Assembly (NCBI GenBank): GCA_016584305.1
Contig: JACEEZ010020393.1
Span: 232,501 to 296,500, forward strand
DNA from: Chionoecetes opilio
Lineage: Eukaryota; Arthropoda; Malacostraca; Decapoda; Majidae
Reading direction: 5' to 3'
DNA: 64,000 nucleotides
Made by a program: the position numbers and the translations under genes
Part shown: positions 56,201 through 64,000 of the stretch, piece by piece
Position numbering within the stretch: the first letter of the stretch is position 1
Layout of the letters: every line of letters starts with the position of its first letter
Notes under the pieces: model-generated
Database searches by the model: none
What the model saw: the letters and a program-made list of their open reading frames with translations, nothing else
Told to the model about the DNA's origin: nothing

Positions 56201-57335
56201 AAAATCGGCCCCTGTTGGCAAATAAGGATCGGCATCATTAAAATCTAAAAAAGATGTGTTAAGGACAGTAAGTATAACCATAGAGCCCAAAAAAATTTGG
56301 GGGGAGCTTACCGTTTGGGCCCTTTTTTTAAATTTTCCCTCAACCCCCAATGTAGGGCATTTTTCCAAAAAAAAAACCTATCAGCACCTAAGTATTACCA
56401 ATTTTTACTACACATTAATATTTTTTCATCTCCGTAAAAGTAATGGAATTTCATACTTAATATCTTTCAATTTTTGGGGTTTTTTTTGGGGGGAATTTGG
56501 ATGATGGTGAAGGTTTATGGTACTCTGTCTCCGTCCCCGGGGAGAGTTTTCCAAAAATTTTCACGTTTCCCAAGTGTTAGGGGATCTCTAAGAAACCCCA
56601 AAATTTGGGGCATAATGAATCGCGAAAAAGTTTCCGTTTTGGTTTTGATTGCATTAAATTTGGAAAATTGAAAAAAAAACGGTTTTTGTGTTAATGTTAA
56701 AAGACCGAGGAAAATGATTTTTAAACCCGAAAGAAAGCTTCCCTTATCACCATGTAATTTTCCCTTTTAGCTCTATTTGTGTGGGTCCGAAAGTTAAGCC
56801 CCCTGCTACTAAATGTAACCAAACCCGGCTAATTTCTGCCATATTATCAAATGAAATTCAGGGAAAAAAAATACTACGTCGCAGCCCGGCCCTATCGTCA
56901 AAACCCATTAGACATGATCATTTTTCACCAGTTTTAAAGGGTTTTCCCTTCGTTCCCTTCCCCCCTTATTTTTGTTCGTGGTCCCTTTAAAGGGATTCCC
57001 TGCTTTCCCGAATGTACAAACTTGGTTTACTTGTGTCCTGTTTTTCTGTAATTTTCAGTAAATTTTACGCCCCTACTCACTGTGTCAGAAACTCTGCCCT
57101 CCCCGCCATATTTTTTTTGTTATCCCCTTTACGTTTACGGCAACCAAAAGGGGGAAAAAGCCGTTTGGGAAGCGAGGGCCCCGGCCTGGGTTTTTCTTCC
57201 AGCTTCCCTTTCCGGGTTGACCCGCTGGGCCAATTTCCCTTAAGAAACCGGCCCTTTTTAAAAAATGTCCCCCCATAACAGAAAACGCAAGCTGCAAGAA
57301 GCCCCGGTTTTACGGGCTTACACCAAAATTTTGCC
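53258..57335. mobile_element. TIR element, copy 2 (noisy, without Helitron)
   Basis: The left end GGCAAATTTTGGTAGAGGGG and right end CACCAAAATTTTGCC match the termini of the 18651-23262 element. Interior order is the same: CATATCCTTCACATTAATGT (about 53505), LINE fragment (53885-54245), LINE 3' UTR (54265-54575), MITE with hairpin (about 55750-56340), and the GGTTTATGGTACTC block (about 56510). Flanks differ from copy 1, so this is a separate insertion. It lacks the 685-bp Helitron and shows an uninterrupted LINE at that point. A clear target duplication is not visible (GCATA left, TATGT right), perhaps because of noise. Confidence 0.88.
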
Positions 57336-57339
57336 TATG

Positions 57340-57890
57340 TAAAAAATCTTGACGCAAAATTCAAATTGCGAGGGGTTTTAAATGAATATAAAATTCATGC
57401 CTATTTTTTTCAGTCTCATAATGGAATTTCTTTTGTTTTATTTTTTCAGTTTTTTTTTGATAATAATAGAACAAAAATTCACGAAGATAACAGTGTATCA
57501 TTGGGACTGAAGGGAAAAGTCTCTGTATTTAGGGAAAACTTTTTTACTTGCCCAAAACGATTGATGATGTTATTTTTTTAGTTAAAAGCAAATTTAGGCA
57601 TGGTTTGGGAATTCATTTTATCAGGGAAAACCCAAAAAATATCAATGGAAAAACCAAAAGAAAAAACCCCCTTTTTCTATCGCTAGCATCTAAAAAGGGT
57701 TTTTTCGGGAAAATATTAAATGGCGAAGAATTTTAAGTAAAATATTGGGGGTTTATGGGTATTTCTTTTACTCTTTTCATAATGGCATTTCTTTTTGATT
57801 TTTCTGTTTTTTTTTTTTGATAATATTATAGAACAAAAAAGTTTCGAAGAAACAGTAAAATCATCTATAAATGGGTAACCCTTTGGAAGG
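57340..57890. repeat. About 350-bp repeat, two direct copies, right flank of TIR element copy 2
   Basis: TCATAATGGAATTTCTTTTG...TTGATAATAATAGAACAAAA...CGAAGATAACAGT begins near 57415 and recurs as TCATAATGGCATTTCTTTTT... near 57777, a spacing of about 360 bp. Between them lies CTATCGCTAGCATCT, the complement of a motif in the left flank. Confidence 0.7.
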
Positions 57891-58785
57891 GAAAAGGGGT
57901 GGGTGTTCTAAAATGGCAGGAATCGAAAAAAATGGCTCCCCTGGTCAGGGGGGGGTTGGGGCGGGGGACAAATACCAAGCCAGTATTTGAGTAGTCTTTG
58001 AGTCAAAACCCAAAGATGTTTTTATAAAAACGGCTTAAAGCCTTTTGGTTTTAAAGGGTTTGGGGGAAACATTAGCCCGGGCCCCTTTCATTGGTGCAGA
58101 TTTGAAAAAGCGTCATCAATTTCTTCATCTATAAAAAAAATGCTGCGACCATGAAGGTAACCTTGAATGGTCTTACCAAATTCCCGGAACTTGGGAAATT
58201 TAAAACGAAACACAAAGAGGGGGGGGGCTTTAGGGGTGTACTACTCGAAATACTGGGCCTTTCAGCGGCGCTCACCGTTCACGTCAGGCCTTTACCAATC
58301 ACTTGGGAAGTACCCTCTTTAATGAAAGTCAGTATTTTGAGGTTTAAAATTTATCAAATAAAAAAAAATCATTCAAAAAAATTTCCCCAATACTTTTGTA
58401 TCCTTGCGAGGAAAATCTAAAAATTGTACTGCCATATATGGAGGGATTTCCCAGCACCCCCTAAAAAATTTATTTCACAACCCCCCGGGGGGACAGCACC
58501 CCCAAAATTAAGAAAAAACTGAAATACGGGGGTAGCGTCTTCAGTGGCCCATAAAAAACCGTAGTGAGGTAAATTGTAATATTTGCGCCTGGCCCACATC
58601 ACTGCAGGTGGGGGACTTTCTGTTATCTACGGTAAAACTTATAAACTTGTTTATATAGAAATTTTTTTATATACAAAAAAGCCGTTGTTGAGAAATACAA
58701 TTAAAAAACGATTTATTTCTTAAAAATGTGTTTTTGAATACCCTAAAAAGGGTGATAAAGTAAACCCCACACTAGAGACAAAAAG
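57891..58785. other. No recognisable feature
   Basis: An 89-codon + frame (58151-58420) and a 61-codon minus frame match nothing I know. Confidence 0.45.
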
Positions 58786-58789
58786 GTCC

Positions 58790-61700
58790 TGAAAAGGTTG
58801 GCCAAAAATGTTGGGAAGAAGGTCCTGAAAAAGGTTTTTGGCAAGGAAGGGCCGGAAAAAGGGGGCAAAAAATGTTTCAAGAAGGGCCCCGGGAAAAAAT
58901 TTTTAAGAAGGTCCGAAAAGGGGGCAAAAAATTTGCAAGAAAGGGCCCGAAAAAGGGGGCAAAAAATGTTTCAAGAAGGTCCTGAAAAGGTGGCAAGAAG
59001 GGGGCCAAAAAGGTCCTGAAAAGGTGGCAAAAAATGTTGCAAGGGAAAGGGGGCAAGAAGGTCCTGAAAAGGTTTGGGAAGAAAGGGGGCCCAAAAAGGG
59101 CCTTTAAAAGGGCACAAAGATGTTTTCAAGAAAGGGGGCCTGAAAAGGGTTTCAAGAAGGTGGGGGAAAAAGGTCCTGAAAAAGGGGGCAAAAATTTGCA
59201 AGAAAGTCCTGAAAAAGGGGTTTCAAGAAGGGGGGCAAGAAGGTGGCAAAAAGGTCCCCGAAAAGGTCGCAAAATGTTGCAAGAAGGTCCTGAAAAGGTT
59301 TCAAGAAGGGGGCAAGAAGGTCCTGAAAAAGGGCGCAAAGATGTTGCAAGAAGGGGGGGAAGAAAGGGCCCGAAAAGGTCGCCCAAAAATTTGCAAGAAG
59401 GGGGCAAGAAGGCCTGAAAAAGGTCGCAAAAAATTTGCAAGAAGGGGCAAAAGGTCCTGAAAAGGTCCAAATGTTGGAAAAAAAGGTGGCAAGAAAGGGC
59501 CTGAAAAAGGGCGCAAAAATGTTTCAAGAAGGGGGGAAGAAGGTCCGAAAAGGCGCAAAGAGTTTTTGAAGGTGGCAAGAAGGGCCCGAAAAGGGCGCAA
59601 AGATGTTGCAAGAGGGGGGAAAAAGGTCTGAAAAGGTCGCAAAAATGTTGCAAGAAGGCCTGAAAAAGGGCGCAAAAAGTTGCAAGAAGGTGGGAAGAAG
59701 GTCCTGAAAAGGGCGCAAAGATGTTGCAAGAAGGGGGCAAGAAGGTCCGAAAAAGGGCGCAAAGATGTTGCAAAAAGGGGCAAAAAGGTCCTGAAAGGGC
59801 GCAAAAATGTTGCAAGAAGGGGGGAAGAAGGTCCTGAAAGGGCGAAAGATGTTGCAAAAAGGGGGCAAAAAGGGCCTGAAAAAAGGTTTAAAAATGTTGC
59901 AAAAGGTGGGAAGAAGGGCCCAAAAGGTCCAAAAATGTTTCAAGAAGGGGGGCAAGAAGGTCCTGAAAAGGGCGCAAAGAGTTGCAAGGGAAGGGGGAAA
60001 AGGTCCTAAAAGGTCGCAAAAAGTTGCAAGAAAGGGGGCAAGAAGGCCTGAAAAGGGCGCAAAGGGGGTTTCAAGAAGGGGGGGAAGAAGGTCCTGAAAA
60101 GGTCGCAAAGATGTTGCAAGAAGGTGGCAAAAGGTCCCGAAAGGTCGCAAAATGTTTCAAAAGGGGGGAAAAGGTCCCGAAAGGCGCAAAGTGTTGCAAG
60201 AAGGCCTGAAAAGGGCGCAAAGAGTTCAAGAAGGGGGCAAAAAGGTCCCCGAAAGGTCGCAAAGAGTTGCAAAAGGTGGCAAGAAGGTCCCAAAAGGTGG
60301 CAAAGATGTTGCAAGAAGGTGGGAAGAAGGGCCGAAAAAGTGCAAGAAAATGGCAAGAGGCCTGAAAAGGTCACAAAGAGTTCAAAAGGGCCTTAAAAGG
60401 TTGCAAGAAGGTGGCAAGAAGGGCCTTAAAAAGGGGCAAAAATGTTGCAAGAAGGTCCTGAAAAGGTTTCAAAGGTGGCAAGAAGTGGCAAAAAAGGGCC
60501 GAAAAGGTCCAAAAAATGTTTAAGAAAGGGCCCGAAAGGTTGCAAGAAGGGGCAAGGTCCTGAAAAAGGGCGCAAAGAATTGCAAGAAGGGGCAAGAAGG
60601 TCTGAAAAGGGCGAAAGATGTTGCAAGAAGTGCAGAAGGTCCTGAAAGGTCGCAAAGATGTTCAAAAAGGGGGGCAAGAAGGGTCCTGAAAAGGGCGCAA
60701 AGTGTGCAAGAAGTGGCAAAAAGGGCCTGAAAAGGTCGCAAAAGTGTTGCAAGAAAGGGGGGAGAAGGTCCTGAAAAGTCGCAAAGATGTTGCAAGAAGG
60801 TGGCAAGAAGGTCCTGAAAAGGTCGCAAAGATGTTGCAAGAAGGTGGCAAAGGTCCTGAAAAAGGGCGCAAAAATGTTGCAAGAAGGGGGCAAGAAGGTC
60901 CTGAAAGGTCGCAAAGATGTTGCAAGAAGGTGGCAAGAAGGTCCTGAAAAGGTCGCAAAGATGTTGCAAAAAAGGTGGCAGAAGGTCCTGAAAAGGTCGC
61001 AAAGATGTTGCAAGAAGGGGCAAGAAGGTCCTGAAAAGGTCGCAAAGAGTTGCAAGAAAGGGGGGCAAGAAGGTCCTGAAAAGGTCGCAAAAATGTTGCA
61101 AGAAGGTGGCAAGAAGGTCCTGAAAAGGTCGCAAAGATGTGCAAGAAGGGGGCAGAAGGTCCTGAAAAGGTTTGCAAAGATGTTGCAGAAGGTGGCAAGA
61201 AGGGCCTGAAAAGGTCGCAAAGATGTTGCAAGAAGGGGGCAAGAAAGGGCCTGAAAAGGTCGCAAAGATGTTGGGAAGAAGGTCCTGAAAAGGTCGCAAA
61301 GATGTTGCAAGAAGGGGGCAAGAAGGTCCTGAAAAGGTCGCAAAGATGTTGCAAGAAGGTGGCAAGAAGGTCCTGAAAAGGTCGCAAAGATGTTGCAAGA
61401 AGGTGGCAAGAAGGTCCTGAAAAGGTGGCAAGAAGGTGGCAAGAAGGTCCTGAAAAGGTCACAAAGATGTTGCAAGAAGGTCCTGAAAAGGTTGCAAGAA
61501 GGTGGCAAGAAGGTCCTGAAAAGGTGGCAAAGATGTTGCAAGAAGGTCCTGAAAAGGTTGCAAGAAGGTGGCAAGAAGGTCTGAAAAGGTCGAAAGATGT
61601 TAAAGAAGGGCTGAAAAGGTTGCAAGAAGGTGGCAAGAAGGTCCTGAAAGGTCGCAAAGATGTTGCAAGAAGGGGGCAAGAAGGTCCTGAAAAGGTCGCA

Positions 61701-62650
61701 AAGATGTTGCAAGAGGTGGCAAGAAGTCCTGAAAAGGTCGCAAAGATGTTGCAAGAAGGTGGCAAGAAGGTCCTGAAAAGGTCGCAAAGATGTTGCAAGA
61801 AGGTGGCAAGAAGGTCCTGAAAAGGTCGCAAAGATGTTGCAAGAAGGGGGCAAGAAGGTCCTGAAAAGGTCGCAAAGATGTTGCAAGAAGGTGGGCAGAA
61901 GGTCTGAAAAGGTCGCAAAGATGTTGGGGCAAGAAGGGGCAAGAAGGTCCTGAAAAGGTCGCAAAGATGTTGCAAGAAGGTCCTGAAAAGGTCGCAAAGA
62001 TGTTGCAAGAGGTGGCAAGAAGGTCCTGAAAGGTCGCAAAGAGTTGCAAGAAGTGGGCAAGAAGGTCCTGAAAAGGTCGCAAAGATGTGCAAGAAGGTGC
62101 AAGAAGGTCCTGAAAAGGTCGCAAAGATGTGCAAGAAGGGGGCAAGAAGGTCCTGAAAAGGTCGCAAAGATGTGCAAGAAGGTGGCAAGAAGGTCCTGAA
62201 AAGGTCGCAAAGATGTTGCAAGAAGGTGGCAAGAAGGTCCTGAAAAGGGTCGCAAAAAAGTTGCAAAAAGGGGGCAAAAAGGGTTTCCTGAAAAGGTCGA
62301 AAAAGATGTTGCGGGAAGGTGGCAAGAAGGTCCTGAAAAGGTGAAAAAGATTTTCCCGAAGGTGGCAGAAGGTCCGGGAAGGTCCCCAAAAGATTTTGCA
62401 AAAAGGGGGGGGCAAAAAAGGCCCTAAAAAAGGTCGCAAAGTTTTTCAAGAAGGTGGAAAGAAGGTCCTAAAAAGGCGAAAAAATGTTGCAAAAAGGGGC
62501 CAAAAGGGTCCTAAAAAGGTGGGCAAAGAGTTGCAAAAAAGGCCCTGAAAAGGCGCAAAGAGTTGAAAGAAGGTGGCAAGAAGGTCCTGAAAAGGTCGCA
62601 AAGATTGAAAGAAGGGGGCCCAAAAAGGGTCCTAAAAAAGGGCCCCCCAA
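58790..62650. repeat. 44-bp satellite array, about 85 copies, built of four 11-bp subunits
   Basis: The consensus unit on + comprises AAGGTGGCAAG, AAGGTCCTGAA, AAGGTCGCAAA and GATGTTGCAAG, all variants of one 11-mer. The core at about 60,780-62,250 is clean and homogeneous. Both edges (58,790-60,700 and 62,260-62,650) are diverged and noisy. Local 22- or 33-bp variants occur (for example 61,415-61,570, where AAGGTGGCAAG is doubled and the CGC subunit lost). Because 44 is not divisible by three and no minus frame of the unit has a stop, minus frames of up to 609 codons exist (60,426-62,255) that cycle through all three readings every 132 bp. I judge them incidental. Confidence 0.96.
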
Positions 62651-62654
62651 AGAG

Positions 62655-62765
62655 GGTTTGGTTAGGTTAAAGGTTAGGTAAGTTTCGGTTAGGTTAATAA
62701 CCCCGTCGGGGGGCCCAAGGGGAAAAAAGCCCCCCCCCCGTTAGAAGGTTGGGTTTCGGTTGGGG
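62655..62765. repeat. GGTTAGGTT tract with G/C palindromic core
   Basis: GGTTTGGTTAGGTTAAAGGT, then AACCCCGTCGGGGGGCCC, then another GTTGGG..TTCGGTTGGG part. The layout equals that of 40920-40985 and, in clean form, 35750-35830. Confidence 0.6.
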
Positions 62766-63040
62766 TTGGGGTAAAAAATTTCACCCCAGAGGGCGTGGCA
62801 GAGCCAAAATGGAGTGGCGGGGGGGGCGGGGCCGGCCCCCTTGTTCCCTTTGGGCCACCAAAAACCTGTGGCGGGCGGCTCCCCCCGCCCCCCCAAATTT
62901 CCCCAAAACCCAGCCCAATTGTGTAAGCAATTTGGGTTTCCTAGTGTAAAATTTAATACCATATGTAGCCCAGTGTCTCAGGAAAGGCCCGGGCGCAGCC
63001 CTGTCCTTTTTCCCGGGAAACTTAAATTTTTAAAAGGGGG
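62766..63040. other. Short unassigned GC-rich sequence
   Basis: C/G-inflated text. No feature was recognised. Confidence 0.4.
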
Positions 63041-63041
63041 C

Positions 63042-63295
63042 CCCGTAGTGAGGGGTTGGGCCCCGCTGGGTTTACAACCGAGAAGCCCCGGGTTCGATAC
63101 CCGGCGGACCCGAAGACAGATGGGGGTCTTTTTAAAGCCCACCCCCTGTCCACCCACCCGTGAAGGGTTTCCCGGGGTTATTTTTGGGGACTCCCCCCCC
63201 CGGGGTTTGGTGGTTTCCCCCCAAAACACAAAAGCCCAAAGGGGTTTTAGATCACTAGGCTGGGCATTATCCCTAAACAAACAAACAAAAAAACC
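63042..63295 (+). mobile_element. tRNA-derived SINE (tRNA-Val-like head)
   Basis: CCGTAGTGAGGGGTTGGGCC is an A-box-like start. It is followed by an anticodon-arm region (ACAACCGAG), then AAGCCCCGGGTTCGATACCC (63083-63102), which holds a good B box (GGTTCGATACC). The tRNA-like head runs into a non-tRNA body (AAGACAGATGGGGGTCTTTT, then CACCCCCTGTCCACCCACCC) and ends in a tail with AAACAAACAAACAAAAAAA (about 63276-63294). Head, body and A-rich tail are the structure of a SINE (established). The anticodon-arm context resembles tRNA-Val(CAC), but the noisy block blurs the loop. Confidence 0.72.
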
Positions 63296-64000
63296 ACATT
63301 CTCCCCAAAAATTTTTCCCTTTTTCCAATCATCCGTCCCCTTTTTCCCCAACCAGTCATCCCCAAGTCCCGCAGCAGTAACAGCCATTTTTTTCCTGTCC
63401 TTTCAACCACTCTTTAAATTCAAATCCCATTTTCAGTAAAAACCACACGCTTTCATTTCCATTTTCCCCCGGTAAAATTTTCAGACCCATATTTTACTAG
63501 AAATCTTTCTACCGCAAACAGATAAAAATCAGTTCATTTTTTCTGAAAAATCTATCACTATTTTAAAAATGGGATGATCTTATTCATTTTACGGAAAAGT
63601 TTTATATGAGGTTGTTCATTTAAATGCTTAATAATTCCCCCCCTTAAAAAACTTTTTATATTTTACAGAAAAAGTATAGACTTATTTCGACCCCAGGGGT
63701 ATTTTCACGAAATTTTGCAACATTTTGTAAAATTTCCCCCCAAAACCCTTTTCATTGCGAAAGGGACCCTCGAATTTCGACCAAACAAAAAAAACCCCAA
63801 AGGGGAAAAGTTCGACGAAACAGCCCGACGAAAACTCACCTGGATACCCCGTTTGAGGGGGGAAAAGGGACCCAATTTCTCCCCTTTCGCCCAACAAGAG
63901 ACGACCCCCCAGGAAAATAGGGCGGTATGTAATGTTAGGAAAAAAAAAAAGGGGGCTCCCGTAGGTTTTTTTGCAAAAATTTAAATTTTTTTTCAGTTCT
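63296..64000. other. No recognisable feature
   Basis: C- and A-rich noisy DNA. Frames of 70-90 codons on both strands (63682-63897, 63715-63984) overlap and match nothing known. Confidence 0.45.

Noticed and set aside
59126..59857. 243-codon and related minus frames in the satellite edge
   Set aside because: Reading of the 44-bp satellite with indels. No non-repeat domain at either end.
61380..61580. CRISPR-like array (short regular repeats)
   Set aside because: Units are contiguous satellite copies without unique spacers, in a eukaryotic context.

Overview
The window looks like intergenic, repeat-dominated DNA from an arthropod nuclear genome, most plausibly a decapod or other malacostracan crustacean. 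The grounds are very dense di-, tri- and hexanucleotide microsatellites, scattered short CCTAA/TTAGG-type tracts, CR1- and RTE-type LINE remnants, a Ty3/gypsy integrase remnant, hAT remnants and a tRNA-derived SINE. The species is inference only. I found no intact host gene, no rRNA and no functional tRNA. Almost everything recognisable is a mobile element or a tandem repeat.

Layout. 1-2.2 kb: low-complexity and microsatellite DNA. 2.2-5.7 kb: non-coding, with a foldback repeat and a C/A-rich tract. 5.7-10.2 kb: a broken copy of a large, uncharacterised, repeat-like metazoan protein family with zinc-binding motifs at both ends. 13.66-15.33 kb: a 45-bp satellite. 18.65-23.26 kb: a 4.6-kb element with terminal inverted repeats (TIRs), carrying a LINE fragment, a Helitron inside that LINE, and a hairpin-containing MITE. 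24.9-26.6 kb: an RTE-type LINE. 33-36.3 kb: two foldback elements and a CR1-like LINE. 37.8-38.75 kb: Ty3/gypsy integrase, polypurine tract and LTR start. 41-50.6 kb: a SINE-like piece, a foldback element with arms over 100 bp, a hAT transposase on the minus strand with a MITE beside its BED-finger segment, and a 3-kb tandem duplication of part of that hAT region. 53.26-57.34 kb: a second copy of the 4.6-kb TIR element, lacking the Helitron. 58.8-62.65 kb: a large 44-bp satellite built from four 11-bp subunits. 63 kb: a tRNA-derived SINE.

A key caution concerns sequence quality. The window is a mosaic of clean blocks (about 1-2.2, 17.9-39.66, 44.28-47.47 and 60.8-62.25 kb) and noisy blocks in which bases are replaced by, or runs are lengthened into, homopolymers. 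Two segment pairs exist as a clean and a noisy copy, which exposes the error pattern directly. Frameshifts inside noisy blocks therefore cannot be read as true pseudogene mutations.

The elements do not act together as a pathway. The interest lies in their nesting (Helitron in LINE in TIR element, with an empty site elsewhere in the window), in the undescribed-looking TIR element with palindromic termini, and in the architecture of the two satellites.
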